Positions 12,045-23,187 are shown, numbered from the stretch's first letter. The stretch: DNA of 64,000 nt from Bacteroidales bacterium (GCA_022648545.1 JALCMP010000004.1:1-64000), one strand, 5' to 3'. Numbers and translations are program-made. The notes: a model not told the origin generated them from the letters alone.

Positions 12045-13196
12045 TTATAAAAAATATTCCGAGATAGATATTTCTTCCTTATGCTCGAGCTTGTCATTTA
12101 TCTCGCGACACCACAGGCCGGGGGTATATCCCGTATTTATCTTAAAAGCCGTAGAAAAAGAAGGAACAGTCTTGAATCCGCTCAACTTGCAAAGCTCGGG
12201 AACAGGCATATTTGGATTCCTTAAATACACAAGACAGGCCTCTCTTACCCTGTAATAATTAACAAACTGGTTAAAATTCTTGGATACCCTGGTATTCAAT
12301 GCCTTCGACAAATAAGACCGGTTCGTGTATATATTTCTGGCAACCTCTTCCATTTTAAGATCGGTTTTAAGGTAGGGCTTCTTCTCCTCAAAGAAATCCA
12401 CTAACCTGGTTATTACCCTGTAATCCTCGCACGCCCCCTTTTCCTCAACATATGGAGGATAGGATTTCTCCTTGTTCCTTTCCCCCGAGACATAGGATTT
12501 CACTCTGTACTTCTCCGACATTTCCCATATGAAAAAGCAAGTTTGAGCTGCAAAGGTTGCAATGAAGGAAAGCCATAAATGGAATCGGCCCAATCCGGAC
12601 ATAAAAGACCATAATAATATTCCGCAGAGACCCATTCCGAAAATAATGATTTTCCCCGATCTTGCAGCCAGGATTTCGGAAAATTCCCTTCCGAATTCAC
12701 CGAACCGCCTCATAAGATAAAAAATCGCAATGATCCCCAATACAATATACGCCGATATAGTTGCAGCTGACAGTATGATTATATAAAACCGGAAAGAAAT
12801 CAAGGATCCCGACAGCAGAATATCTATAACGGATATAAAAAACGGCACACCGGCCAAAACAGAATAGAAGATTTTCCGACTTCCTGCGATTATGCCGGAT
12901 TTCTGCATGGCCGCCACGGCCAAAGGCAGGGAAGATGCGATAAACAACAATATCGATCTTTTATTAAAACCGGCCTGCGGAATATCCAGACCGTAAACAC
13001 CGGCATAGTTCTGAATATGCACTATAAGGGACATGAGAATTATTAAAATAAAAGACAGTATGCTTCTGACTCTGAAGAATCTCAGATATTTATCCTTACT
13101 GAGAAAAGCAATGTAAACTATCAAAATACCGTAAAACGGTAACGACACCAGTTGAGGTGTAACTTCTAATTTTAAAAATACAGAATTCATAAACAA
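12045..13196 (-). CDS. Membrane-anchored AraC-family HTH regulator
   Basis: 383 aa; multiple N-terminal TM helices, C-terminal KMEEVARNIYTNRSYLSKALN...CKLSGFKTVPSFSTAFKINTGYTPGLW. Confidence 0.85.
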   Translation of the reverse strand: MFMNSVFLKLEVTPQLVSLPFYGILIVYIAFLSKDKYLRFFRVRSILSFILIILMSLIVHIQNYAGVYGLDIPQAGFNKRSILLFIASSLPLAVAAMQKSGIIAGSRKIFYSVLAGVPFFISVIDILLSGSLISFRFYIIILSAATISAYIVLGIIAIFYLMRRFGEFGREFSEILAARSGKIIIFGMGLCGILLWSFMSGLGRFHLWLSFIATFAAQTCFFIWEMSEKYRVKSYVSGERNKEKSYPPYVEEKGACEDYRVITRLVDFFEEKKPYLKTDLKMEEVARNIYTNRSYLSKALNTRVSKNFNQFVNYYRVREACLVYLRNPNMPVPELCKLSGFKTVPSFSTAFKINTGYTPGLWCREINDKLEHKEEISISEYFL

Positions 13197-13306
13197 AATT
13201 TTTCGTTTTGTAAAGTTACGAACCTGTAAAATTCATATGCAAGAAAATAACCCCCGATACATTAACTTTTTACGATTAAAAAATTAACAAAAAAAATTTC
13301 AGACGA

Positions 13307-14257
13307 TTATTGCTTTATTTTATCAAAACCTTTCCCGTAAACCCCCATTACATTGCCAACAGACATAAATGCATCTTTATCTACGGATTTTACTACTTTA
13401 TAAATGGAGTTCAGATCGGTTTTTCTTACCAGCACAAGCAATACTTTCCCGGGATTCTTCGTATACCAGCCCTGAGAATCGAGAACAGTAACGCCTCTGC
13501 CCATGACTCCGGTTATATAATCCGCAATTCCGGAATATTTTTTTGAAAAAATAAAGACCTGAAGTGATTGTTTGGTCCCGGATATATATAAGTCTATCGT
13601 ATAACTTGTGGTTCCTATCAACAAATAGCCGTAGAGGAGTCTGGCAAATCTTTCCCCGAAGCTTTCCATTCCTATGATATTTCCGGCGGCATCGGTAATT
13701 TCCTTAGCAGGAAGAAGAAGGGAAGATGCAATTACAAAAATATCTATTAGAAGTATAACCTTACCGGGAGAGATGTTCCGGTACTTGGAAACCATAAGAG
13801 CTATTATATCCGTTCCGCCCGTACTGCCTCCCTGGGAAAAGCACATGCCTATCCCGAAGCCGGCCACGGCACCTCCGAAAATGGAACAAAGTAATTTTCC
13901 GTTGGATATCGCAATTTCATTAATAAACGTTTGAGGAACAAAACGGGGAACCAGATCAAAAAATACGGATGCTATTATTATGGCGTACACGGTTTTTATT
14001 CCAAAAGATCCGCCGAGGACTTTAAGAGAGATCAAGAGGAGTATAAGATTCATTATGAAAAAGGAAATGCTTACCGGTATATCAAAGGCATACAATAATA
14101 TTGCAGAAATGCCGGTAACTCCTCCGCCCACCAGATTATTGGGGATCAGGAAGATGACCCATCCGAGCACATAAGAAAGAAGCCCCAGCGTTATAAAGAA
14201 ATACTCCTTCAAACCAATCCAGAAATGTCCGGATCCCGATTTTAATAAATTTCCCAT
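13307..14257 (-). CDS. YitT family protein (YitT plus DUF2179)
   Basis: 316 aa; FLIPNNLVGGGVTGISAILLY, FSQGGSTGGTDIIALMVSKY, C-terminal SVGNVMGVYGKGF. Confidence 0.93.
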   Translation of the reverse strand: MGNLLKSGSGHFWIGLKEYFFITLGLLSYVLGWVIFLIPNNLVGGGVTGISAILLYAFDIPVSISFFIMNLILLLISLKVLGGSFGIKTVYAIIIASVFFDLVPRFVPQTFINEIAISNGKLLCSIFGGAVAGFGIGMCFSQGGSTGGTDIIALMVSKYRNISPGKVILLIDIFVIASSLLLPAKEITDAAGNIIGMESFGERFARLLYGYLLIGTTSYTIDLYISGTKQSLQVFIFSKKYSGIADYITGVMGRGVTVLDSQGWYTKNPGKVLLVLVRKTDLNSIYKVVKSVDKDAFMSVGNVMGVYGKGFDKIKQ

Positions 14258-15220
14258 TTAATTTAATATTTCGGATTTATTATCGTCACCACCTTCTATA
14301 ATACGCTGAAGGGTGGTCTTTTTTATCTTCTTACCACTGACAATTGCCGGCTTTTCCTTTATTTTTTCAAAACCTTCTCCGTAGACGCCCATTACGGAAG
14401 AGACGGAAATGAACGCATTATCATCTACGGCTTTTATTGCAGCGGTCAGATGAGACAGCTGGAACTTTCTGGCTATTACCAACAATACGTTGCTTTCTTT
14501 TTGAGAATACCACCCTACGGATTTAAGCGCAGTTACTCCTCTGTCCATATCATGGACGAGCATATCCGCAATATCCTTATATTTCGGAGAGATTATTATA
14601 ATCTGTACGGATTGCTTCGAACCGGTTAAAAGGAGATCCACCATAAATGAAAAGGAGACCAATTCTATATATCCGTAAACCACATCCTGAAGTCCTTTGC
14701 CGGGCAAGAATAAAATAGATCCTATTATTATTATATCGGAGTACATATAGAATTTGCCTATCGACAAATTCTTGTACTTTGCAACTATGAGAGCCAGAAT
14801 ATCAGTACCGCCTGTACTGCCCCCCTGGAAAAATATAGCAACTATACCAAAAGCGCTAAGGCTTCCTCCGATTATGGCATTTATTAACTTTTCATCTATA
14901 TCAGAAAAATTAGTTATACATCCGAAACGCGGCAGTACGTTGAATAAAAGCGTAGCCAGCAAAATACTGTATATCGTTTTAAATCCGAATTTGTTGCCAA
15001 GCACGATCGTTCCCATGAGCAACAAAACGGCATTTATGCCGACATAAGAATATGAAACGCCCAAACCGGTTGCAAAGTATATTATGGAAGACATACCGGT
15101 AACTCCCCCACCTGCAATACCTTTTGGTATTAAAAATGCTACCCATCCAAAGCAGTATAAAAATACTCCTACGGATATTATTCCGTAGCTCTTAAGAATT
15201 TTAAATAAACTGACGCGCAT
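14258..15220 (-). CDS. YitT family protein, tandem paralogue
   Basis: 320 aa; FLIPKGIAGGGVTGMSSIIYF, FFQGGSTGGTDILALIVAKY, SVSSVMGVYGEGFEKIK. Confidence 0.93.
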   Translation of the reverse strand: MRVSLFKILKSYGIISVGVFLYCFGWVAFLIPKGIAGGGVTGMSSIIYFATGLGVSYSYVGINAVLLLMGTIVLGNKFGFKTIYSILLATLLFNVLPRFGCITNFSDIDEKLINAIIGGSLSAFGIVAIFFQGGSTGGTDILALIVAKYKNLSIGKFYMYSDIIIIGSILFLPGKGLQDVVYGYIELVSFSFMVDLLLTGSKQSVQIIIISPKYKDIADMLVHDMDRGVTALKSVGWYSQKESNVLLVIARKFQLSHLTAAIKAVDDNAFISVSSVMGVYGEGFEKIKEKPAIVSGKKIKKTTLQRIIEGGDDNKSEILN

Positions 15221-15260
15221 AAAAATAAATCAATAATATTAACGTGCACGACAGAACCGA

Positions 15261-18050
15261 TCAGCAAACTACATTAACTATTCGGCCTGGAACGACTATG
15301 ATTTTTCTGATCTGTCTGCCGTTCAAATATCTTACGGTATCTTTATATTCTATCACTTCTTTTCTTACATCTTCCTGTGACATGGATCTTGGCAAATTGA
15401 TTTTGAATCTTGTCTTTCCATTAAAAGAAACAGGATATTCCACTTCATCTTCTACGGTAAGAGATGCATCATAACATGGAAAAGGAGCAAAGGAGACACT
15501 TCTTTCATTGCCGAGCAAATGCCATAATTCTTCACAAAGATGAGGTGCAAAAGGAGATAGCAGCACAACAACTTTCTCTAATACAGCACGTTTGTTGCAT
15601 TTCATATCAGACAATTCATTAACGGCAATCATAAAAGCACTTACCGAAGTATTATATGAAAATGCTTCAATGTCTTCTTCAACTTTTCCTATAAGCTTAT
15701 GCAGGGTTTTCAATTCTCCGGCGGACGGCTTTTCTTCGGAAACAAGGAAAACGCCCTTATCGTCGAAGAACAATTTCCAGAACTTTCTAAGGAAACGGGA
15801 AACACCGTCTATTCCTTTGGTATCCCAAGGTTTCGATTGTTCAACAGGTCCGAGGAACATTTCATAAAGCCTTAGAGTATCGGCTCCGTATGTATCACAT
15901 ATATTGTCAGGATTAACAACATTGAACATGCTCTTGCTCATTTTCTCGACCGCATATCCGCAAACATATTCGCCGTCTTCCAGAATAAATTCGGCATCGG
16001 CATATTCCGGAGACAATTTACGAAAGGCTTCCGTATCCAGCTTGTCGTTATCCACTATATTTATATTGACATGTATCGGTGTCGTCTCGTATTTGTCTTT
16101 AAGGTTGTAAGATACGAATTTGTTCGTCCCTATTATCCTGTACACGAAATTCGAACGCCCCTGTATCATCCCCTGGTTTACAAGTTTCCTGAAAGGTTCC
16201 GGTTCGGCAACATACCCCAGATCATAAAGGAATTTGTTCCAGAAACGAGAATATATCAGATGCCCGGTAGCATGTTCCGTTCCTCCGACATAAAGATCCA
16301 CGTTTCTCCAATATTCGTCGGCTTCTCTGCTCACCAGCTCCCTGTCGTTATGTGGATCCATATACCTCAAATAGTATGCGCTGCTGCCCGCAAAACCCGG
16401 CATAGTACTAGTTTCCAAAGGATAGCCCTTGTATGTCCAGTTTTTAGCCCTGGCAAGAGGCGGTTCACCATCTTCCGTAGGGAGAAATTTATCAACATCA
16501 GGAAGCATAAGCGGAAGTTCGGATTCCGGAAGGGGGGTTGCAATACCATCCTTATAATATATAGGAAAAGGTTCTCCCCAGTAACGCTGGCGGGAAAATA
16601 TGGCATCCCTTATCCTGAAATTCGTTTTTTTCTTCCCTATATGCATTTTTTCAACCGCATCCAGAGCTGCAGGTATGGCTTCCTTTACGGTTTTGCCGTT
16701 CAGGAATCCGGAATTACACATGATTCCGTCTTTTGCATCAAAACTTTCGCGGCTTACGTCGCATCCTTCTATCACGGGAATTATAGGAAGATCGAATTTT
16801 CTTGCAAACGCATAATCCCTGCTGTCATGTGCAGGAACAGCCATTATAGCCCCTGTCCCATAACCCGACAGTACATATTCGCTTATCCAGACCGGGATTT
16901 TCTTTCCGGTAAAGGGATTTATGGAATAAGATCCTGAGAACACTCCGGTTACGGTCCTTGTCTCGGCCATCCTTTCCCTTTCGGTCTTCTTAGCACACTG
17001 CTTTATATAAGAATCGACGGCATCTTTTTGTCCTTTGGAAGTTAGTTTGGATACCCATTCGCTTTCAGGAGCAAGCACCATGAAAGTAACACCGAATATC
17101 GTATCCGCCCTTGTTGTGAAGATAATCATGTCGTATCCCTTATCTCCGGCATTAAAATTAACGGGATCCGGATTGAAAGTCTTGAATACTACTTCTGTTC
17201 CGGTTGATTTTCCTATCCAGTTACGCTGCATCTCCTTTAGGGAGTCGCTCCATTGAAGATCGTCAAGGCCATTCAAAAGCCTGTCTGCATAGGCAGAGAC
17301 TCTCAATTGCCACTGTTTCATTTTTTTCTGGATCACAGGAAAACCTCCTCTGACCGAAATTCCTTCCTTCACTTCGTCATTGGCCAGCACAGTACCAAGT
17401 TTAGCACACCAGTTGACCGAAGTTTCGCCAAGATATGCTATCCTGTAATTCATAAGGATATCGCTCTTTTCAGCTTCGGTTGCCGAATTCCACTCGGAAG
17501 CATCAAATATCCTTTCCGAACTGCATGCGGCATTTACGTTGGCATTGCCCTCCTTCTCAAATATACTTACAAGTTTTTCTACAGGTTCGGCTTTACCGGA
17601 ATTATTATCATAATAATGTCCGAACATTTTAAGGAAAGCCCACTGGGTCCATTTATAATATGAAGGATCACATGTTCTTACTTCACGACTCCAGTCGAAA
17701 GAAAAACCTATTCTGTCGAGTTGCTCCCTGTATCTCCTTATGTTGTTCTCGGTAGTTTTCTGCGGATGCTGTCCGGTTTGTATAGCATATTGCTCGGCCG
17801 GAAGACCAAAGGCATCGTACCCCATGGGATGAAGGACATTATACCCTCTGAGCCTCATATAACGGCTGTATATATCGCTGGCTATGTATCCGAGCGGATG
17901 TCCGACGTGCAGGCCGGCTCCCGAAGGATAAGGAAACATATCCAAAACATAATATTTTGGTCTGGATTTATCGGTCTCTACTTTAAATGTCTTATTTTTT
18001 GACCAATATTCCTGCCATTTTCTTTCAATTTTCAAGAAATCGTACTCCAT
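15261..18050 (-). CDS. leuS: Leucyl-tRNA synthetase
   Basis: 929 aa; [33 protein letters not shown]. Confidence 0.98.
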   Translation of the reverse strand: MEYDFLKIERKWQEYWSKNKTFKVETDKSRPKYYVLDMFPYPSGAGLHVGHPLGYIASDIYSRYMRLRGYNVLHPMGYDAFGLPAEQYAIQTGQHPQKTTENNIRRYREQLDRIGFSFDWSREVRTCDPSYYKWTQWAFLKMFGHYYDNNSGKAEPVEKLVSIFEKEGNANVNAACSSERIFDASEWNSATEAEKSDILMNYRIAYLGETSVNWCAKLGTVLANDEVKEGISVRGGFPVIQKKMKQWQLRVSAYADRLLNGLDDLQWSDSLKEMQRNWIGKSTGTEVVFKTFNPDPVNFNAGDKGYDMIIFTTRADTIFGVTFMVLAPESEWVSKLTSKGQKDAVDSYIKQCAKKTERERMAETRTVTGVFSGSYSINPFTGKKIPVWISEYVLSGYGTGAIMAVPAHDSRDYAFARKFDLPIIPVIEGCDVSRESFDAKDGIMCNSGFLNGKTVKEAIPAALDAVEKMHIGKKKTNFRIRDAIFSRQRYWGEPFPIYYKDGIATPLPESELPLMLPDVDKFLPTEDGEPPLARAKNWTYKGYPLETSTMPGFAGSSAYYLRYMDPHNDRELVSREADEYWRNVDLYVGGTEHATGHLIYSRFWNKFLYDLGYVAEPEPFRKLVNQGMIQGRSNFVYRIIGTNKFVSYNLKDKYETTPIHVNINIVDNDKLDTEAFRKLSPEYADAEFILEDGEYVCGYAVEKMSKSMFNVVNPDNICDTYGADTLRLYEMFLGPVEQSKPWDTKGIDGVSRFLRKFWKLFFDDKGVFLVSEEKPSAGELKTLHKLIGKVEEDIEAFSYNTSVSAFMIAVNELSDMKCNKRAVLEKVVVLLSPFAPHLCEELWHLLGNERSVSFAPFPCYDASLTVEDEVEYPVSFNGKTRFKINLPRSMSQEDVRKEVIEYKDTVRYLNGRQIRKIIVVPGRIVNVVC

Positions 18051-18089
18051 TTTCGCGCATTTATAACACGCAAAGGTAACATAAATTAT

Positions 18090-19538
18090 TTATTTCTTGA
18101 GTTTAATGGAGGAGGATTTCTTCAATCTGAAATATACAGGTATTGAGGTTCTAACCTTAACCGGAGTTCCCTTAAGCATTGCGGGCATCCATTTTGGAGA
18201 GGCGGAAACAACCTTGAGCACTTCGGCATCTATTTCCGGGCTGACGGAATGGGTTATTTTCACATCAGATACATTGCCGTCCTTATTTATTACGAACTGA
18301 ACTTCCACAACTCCGCTTACCCTGTCCTTTACAGCCCTTTCGGGATATTTCATATACTTATAGACCCACCTGTTGAGAAAAGCCTTTTCGTCTCCGTGCA
18401 TGAAAGTCGCACGTTCGTCCACGTCGAATTGGGAATAACATTGTCCTCCTGCAGCAGAAGCATTTGCAGATTTAGGATTGTGTTTTATCCTTTCGGCCTT
18501 CTTTTCGGTGCATGCAGCAGCATTGGCGAAAGAATAAACATATCCGGTTATGCGCATCATCAAATCATAATCCAGCAGCCCCGGCACATCCCGGGCCGAA
18601 TGATAATCGGAATTCAGTCCGGTGGTAAACAGAAGCGAAGGAATCCCGGCTTCGTAAAACAGCCTGTGCGAAGAAGGAAAGCCATCTTCAACTATAAACC
18701 CCGGAGAGGGGAACATTATATTGGAGGAAACAGCTGCTACCAGTCTGCGCAAATAATTGTTTCCCGCGGAAGTAAACACCGAAAATCCCATTCCGGAATC
18801 ATCGCGTCCTACCATATCCAGATTTATCATCATGGATATATCCTTTACGTTATTTTTGAAGGAACGGTTTAAAAAACACCATGTTCCGGCAAGACTCTGT
18901 TCGTCCGCCCCGGTAAAAAGGAACAAAACCGACCTCTTGAACAGAAATGAAGTAGAACGGATCTGCTTTGCAAGAGCCAGAAGGCAGGCGACCCCGGAAG
19001 CATTAGCATCGGCACCCCGGTAAATCTGTTCCACGCTGCGGCCGTCGACAGTCATGTCGTTCACCCCCATTCCGTCGTAATGAGCGGCTATTACTATATA
19101 CTGATTCTTAAGCTTAGCGTCGTAGCCCTGAACCACGGCGGCAATATTTCTTGAATGTATAGTATCCTTAGATACTGCTCCGGCAAAAGGAGGAGCGGTA
19201 ATATAAAAATCATCACCTTCAAGCGGGGATAATAATTCGAGACCATCATCGGACAATCTTTTATAAATATAACGGGCGGCCGACATTTCACCGGGAGTTC
19301 CGGCATAACGGCCTTTAAGGGAATCAGAAGAAAGAACGGCTATATCTTTTTTAATATGACGTATTATTTCGGAATAATCTCCGCTCATCGATTTCGGGAC
19401 GAAATCCAGAGTATCGGCAGCAGTCTTCTTCCCATGTTTTCCCGACAGGGGAATCCTAATATCCTGCGCATATGTATTCGCAAGACCGAACGTAAAAATA
19501 AAAACGATCGGCGCAACGATTTCAAATATTTTTCTCAT
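18090..19538 (-). CDS. M28 family metallopeptidase with C-terminal TonB domain
   Basis: Peptidase part YIVIAAHYDGMGV, GADANASGVACLLALA, LFTGADEQSLAGT, NLDMVGRDDS; C-terminal YPERAVKDRVSGVVEVQFVINKDGNVSDVKITHSVSPEIDAEVLKVVSASPKWMPA typical of TonB-C; start moved to MRKIFEIV. Confidence 0.88.
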   Translation of the reverse strand: MRKIFEIVAPIVFIFTFGLANTYAQDIRIPLSGKHGKKTAADTLDFVPKSMSGDYSEIIRHIKKDIAVLSSDSLKGRYAGTPGEMSAARYIYKRLSDDGLELLSPLEGDDFYITAPPFAGAVSKDTIHSRNIAAVVQGYDAKLKNQYIVIAAHYDGMGVNDMTVDGRSVEQIYRGADANASGVACLLALAKQIRSTSFLFKRSVLFLFTGADEQSLAGTWCFLNRSFKNNVKDISMMINLDMVGRDDSGMGFSVFTSAGNNYLRRLVAAVSSNIMFPSPGFIVEDGFPSSHRLFYEAGIPSLLFTTGLNSDYHSARDVPGLLDYDLMMRITGYVYSFANAAACTEKKAERIKHNPKSANASAAGGQCYSQFDVDERATFMHGDEKAFLNRWVYKYMKYPERAVKDRVSGVVEVQFVINKDGNVSDVKITHSVSPEIDAEVLKVVSASPKWMPAMLKGTPVKVRTSIPVYFRLKKSSSIKLKK

Positions 19539-20523
19539 TTTCTTCCTTGTCTCTTTCGTCAAAAGCCTTAACAATTTTGCTTACAAGAGGATGTCTTACA
19601 ATATCCTCTCTGGTAAAATTCACCTGCGCTATTCCGCGCACATGTTTCAGCAACCCTATAGCCTTAACAAGACCGGAATCCTCCTTATTGGGAAGATCTA
19701 TCTGCGTCATATCTCCGGTTACTATAAATTTTGAATTATTACCCATCCTCGTAAGGAACATCTTAAGCTGCCCCAGGCTGGTATTTTGCGCTTCGTCGAG
19801 TATAACGAATGAATTTTCGAGAGTGCGGCCACGCATATATGCCAAAGGGGCGATTTGTATTATACCCTCTTCCATGAGCAATTTAAGCTTCTGGTGGGGT
19901 ATCATATCCATAAGAGCATCGTAAAGAGGCTGCAGATAAGGATCCAGCTTATCCTTCAGATCTCCGGGGAGAAAGCCCAGCCTCTCGCCGGCCTCCACCG
20001 CCGGTCTGGTAAGAACCAGCTTTTTCACTTCTCTGTTCTTAAGAGCCCTGGCTGCCAATGCTATGGCAGTATAGGTTTTACCGGTACCGGCGGGTCCCAG
20101 GGCAAAAACCAGATCGTCCTTATAATAATCATCTACCAGCTTTTTCTGATGCCTGGTACGCGCCTTTATGATTTTACCATCCGTTCCGAACACTATTATG
20201 TCGGAATTTTCCATATCCTGAACAGAATCGCCTTCAAGTATTTCCTGTGCACTAAGTTCCGACTCGTAATCGTCGTGCTCAAACAATCTGTCCACGTCTA
20301 CTATCTCCAGTTTCCTGCCGGACTTGCGGAGATCTATCATGGATTTGAGCGAAGCTTCAAAATTAGCAATATCCTTATACCCTCCCTTTAACAAAATCAC
20401 ATTACCTCTAACCACACTCTTCATTTTTGGGAAAAAAGAACGCAGCCTGTCTATAAGTTTGTCGTTTACACCAAAGACATCCACAGGATCCACATCTCCT
20501 ACAACAATCTTCTTTTCTGCCAT
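19522..20523 (-). CDS. PhoH family protein
   Basis: FALGPAGTGKTYTAIALAARAL, LTRPAVEAGERLGFLPGDL, FVILDEAQNTSLGQLKMFLTRMG. Confidence 0.96.
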   Translation of the reverse strand: MAEKKIVVGDVDPVDVFGVNDKLIDRLRSFFPKMKSVVRGNVILLKGGYKDIANFEASLKSMIDLRKSGRKLEIVDVDRLFEHDDYESELSAQEILEGDSVQDMENSDIIVFGTDGKIIKARTRHQKKLVDDYYKDDLVFALGPAGTGKTYTAIALAARALKNREVKKLVLTRPAVEAGERLGFLPGDLKDKLDPYLQPLYDALMDMIPHQKLKLLMEEGIIQIAPLAYMRGRTLENSFVILDEAQNTSLGQLKMFLTRMGNNSKFIVTGDMTQIDLPNKEDSGLVKAIGLLKHVRGIAQVNFTREDIVRHPLVSKIVKAFDERDKEENEKNI

Positions 20524-20526
20524 ATA

Positions 20527-21756
20527 TTATTTTATTTTAATGAGTTTTTTACCTTTTATAAAATCCACGTTCACTTTCATCTGCCTTATTGCTTCGGGGA
20601 GGGCATGTCCGCAATCACCTTCCATATATTCACTTACCGGGACGGTAGTAAAGTCGGCACACAGCTCGCCTTTCCTGAAACACCAAATATAATGCCATTT
20701 GGGGAATAGGGGATAAACTGCGCCGGTATAATTGTCCTTTACAACATCCAGTTCCACCATAAGTCCCAAACGGGTATATCCGGGATCACTTTGATTGGAT
20801 ATGAAATTGCCCAGAGAATAAAATACCGCACTATCTATCGGAACCCCGGAAAGACTTTCCGGAGGCACCGCGACGGACCTTTCGCAAGATGCGGCACTTC
20901 CCATATAGACACACCCCTCTTCAGGTACATGGGGATGCGAACCTATTATTACTCTGACACCTTTCCTGAAAAGCATTGAGGCCACGCGCTGCTGCCATAG
21001 GGAAGGAGACAGTTTATATTCTATTCCCCAGTGCGGCAAAGCTATTATCATATCCGCTTTTTTTGATACGGCTCTTTTTATGATTTTAAATAATCCGGTG
21101 CTGTCCGTCAGGTCTACGACATACGGATGAGGTATGCCGATGCCGTTCGTTCCGAAAGTAAAATTAACGAATGCTATTCTTATTCCGTTAAGCACTATTA
21201 TAAGAGGATCTTCACTTTCTTCTATCCGTAGTGATGCGTATGCTCCAATATGTCTGACATGAAGAGAATCATAAATTTGCAAAGTACGGCCCAGACCTTT
21301 TCCCCCCTTATCCAGTATATGGTTGTTGGCCATCAGAAATAGACCTATCCCGCTTTTGCAGGCTTCCGCAGGCAATTCCTCAGGAGCGGAAAATCTCGGA
21401 TATCCGGAATATGGTTTTGTCCCGGAAGTAAATTCCATATTGGCAATTGCAAGATCGGCCTTTTCAAATGTTTCACGAAAAAAGCGGAAGTAATTGGAAT
21501 AATCATATCCGTGAGGGTGACCGTTTATTTCAGAAGCCGCCTTTATCTGAGGCATATGCTGCATTACATCTCCTATAAAAACAATCCGTGCAGTATCGCA
21601 GCGCCGTTCGGGTATCAAAGAAGGGAAAGGTACGTATGCTGGAGTAACAACATGTCCGGATGCGGGCTCCGGCAATTGTGCATAAACGGAAACAGGCAAA
21701 AGAACCGGAAGGACGGCAAATACCGTTTCCACTATTATATTAAAATATTTTCTCAA
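20527..21756 (-). CDS. CapA family protein (poly-gamma-glutamate synthesis-like)
   Basis: RIVFIGDVMQHMPQI, MANNHILDKGGKGL, ALPHWGIEYKLSPSLWQQRVA, VIIGSHPHVPE. Confidence 0.92.
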   Translation of the reverse strand: MRKYFNIIVETVFAVLPVLLPVSVYAQLPEPASGHVVTPAYVPFPSLIPERRCDTARIVFIGDVMQHMPQIKAASEINGHPHGYDYSNYFRFFRETFEKADLAIANMEFTSGTKPYSGYPRFSAPEELPAEACKSGIGLFLMANNHILDKGGKGLGRTLQIYDSLHVRHIGAYASLRIEESEDPLIIVLNGIRIAFVNFTFGTNGIGIPHPYVVDLTDSTGLFKIIKRAVSKKADMIIALPHWGIEYKLSPSLWQQRVASMLFRKGVRVIIGSHPHVPEEGCVYMGSAASCERSVAVPPESLSGVPIDSAVFYSLGNFISNQSDPGYTRLGLMVELDVVKDNYTGAVYPLFPKWHYIWCFRKGELCADFTTVPVSEYMEGDCGHALPEAIRQMKVNVDFIKGKKLIKIK

Positions 21757-21761
21757 ACTTC

Positions 21762-23105
21762 TTATTTTTCAACGATGACCTTTACTTTCGGCTCATCGAG
21801 ACGAACGGACAGCCAGTTTTCTATTTTCTCTATTACTTCCGTCCCCGGCATCTCCGAAAATTTTATTACGGCTATTATTTCATCAGAAGAAACACCATTT
21901 GCAATCTCCTTTCCACGGGCGATAGACAAGGAAACGACATCGGGATATTGCGCAGATAATTCTCTCGCAATCTGTTCGCCCGGGATTTCATTTCCCTTGA
22001 GGGTAAGTATTTCCTTTTCCATATCCCTTATTACTTCATCCTTCCTTCTCAACTCTACGTCGCTATGTTCCATAAGGCTGTTTATCATGGCTTTGTCTGA
22101 TTCCTGTTCAACGGGGAAGGTACTCGACTGATTGATAGCCAGCTGGGAAGAATCTATATCGTATTTCGACAATCCCGATTTCAACAGCCGCAAATCCGAC
22201 GGAGAAAGTTTAGCCCCGGCTATGGAAATTGTAAGGACCGAAGGTTTTCCGGTACTATGCCTTATCTTGTAATCAAATATATAGCTTCTTTCCAGATTAT
22301 TGTATTCCGACACGAAGTTTTTGGCATTTTGATTGAATCTGTTTTCTTCTATTACTACGAAAGCCGAATATATACTCGGCAATATAAGCAGAAGAGTAAT
22401 AAGAGATATCAGCCTGTGTACCTTTTTGCTTTTGGCAGGATCTGAAAATTTCACTACCGGAAATTTAAGGTATCTGACCATCAGAAACACGGCAAGGGCT
22501 ATAAAAACCGAATTTATGAAAAAAAGGTAAGATGCGCCAAAAAAGAAATGAAGCTTGCCATTGGCTATTCCGTATCCCGCCGTACATAAAGGAGGCATCA
22601 ACGCCGTGGCAATTGCAACACCGGATATTACCGTACTCTTTTCCTTTCTGGAAAACTCTATTATTATTGCCAAACCGCCGAACAGGGCTATGAACACATC
22701 ATATATGGTAGGATTTATTCTCGAGAGCAGCTCGGTGGGCTGGTCGAGCGACAGCGGAGTAATAAGGAAATATACCGTAGATGTTATCATTCCTATAACG
22801 GCCATTATCAGGAAGTTCTTCAGGGAACGTCTTAAGAGCGGAGCGTCGTTTACGCCGAGGGCAAGCCCCACCCCCATTACAGGTCCCAGGAGTGGAGATA
22901 TGAGCATTGCTCCTATAACGACCGGAATTGAGTTGACATTAAGCCCCACGCTGGCTATAAGTACGGCAAATATCAATACCCATACATTAACGCCTTTATA
23001 TTCTATATTTGAGATGATGCTGTTTTTGGCAGCCTCAACATCAACATGTTCAGTAAGATTTACTATATTTCTCAACTGTCTCAACAAAGAGGAGTTCCAT
23101 GTCAT
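21762..23105 (-). CDS. DUF389 / TIGR00341 family membrane protein
   Basis: 447 aa; IASVGLNVNSIPVVIGAMLISPLLGPVMGVGLALG, SGVAIATALMPPLCTAGYG. Confidence 0.9.
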   Translation of the reverse strand: MTWNSSLLRQLRNIVNLTEHVDVEAAKNSIISNIEYKGVNVWVLIFAVLIASVGLNVNSIPVVIGAMLISPLLGPVMGVGLALGVNDAPLLRRSLKNFLIMAVIGMITSTVYFLITPLSLDQPTELLSRINPTIYDVFIALFGGLAIIIEFSRKEKSTVISGVAIATALMPPLCTAGYGIANGKLHFFFGASYLFFINSVFIALAVFLMVRYLKFPVVKFSDPAKSKKVHRLISLITLLLILPSIYSAFVVIEENRFNQNAKNFVSEYNNLERSYIFDYKIRHSTGKPSVLTISIAGAKLSPSDLRLLKSGLSKYDIDSSQLAINQSSTFPVEQESDKAMINSLMEHSDVELRRKDEVIRDMEKEILTLKGNEIPGEQIARELSAQYPDVVSLSIARGKEIANGVSSDEIIAVIKFSEMPGTEVIEKIENWLSVRLDEPKVKVIVEK

Positions 23106-23155
23106 ATTCCTTAAAAGTAAGTTAATTATACAGTTAGGTAAATATAATATAAAAT

Positions 23156-23187
23156 TTTGCTAATGGCTCAATAAAATTTTACCTTTG
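23156..23187 (+). promoter_or_regulatory. Promoter for SPOR lipoprotein-gcvT unit
   Basis: TTTG (23156-23159) N20 TACCTTTG (23180-23187). Confidence 0.7.

Noticed and set aside
12045-12056. U_UUU_UUA slippery heptamer just before the TAA of the membrane AraC gene
   Set aside because: Correctly phased, but a -1 shift gives only a few extra residues before a stop and does not fuse the two regulators; probably AT-rich coincidence.
16071-16937. 288-aa ORF antisense to leuS
   Set aside because: Shadow ORF of leuS, no domain-like pattern.
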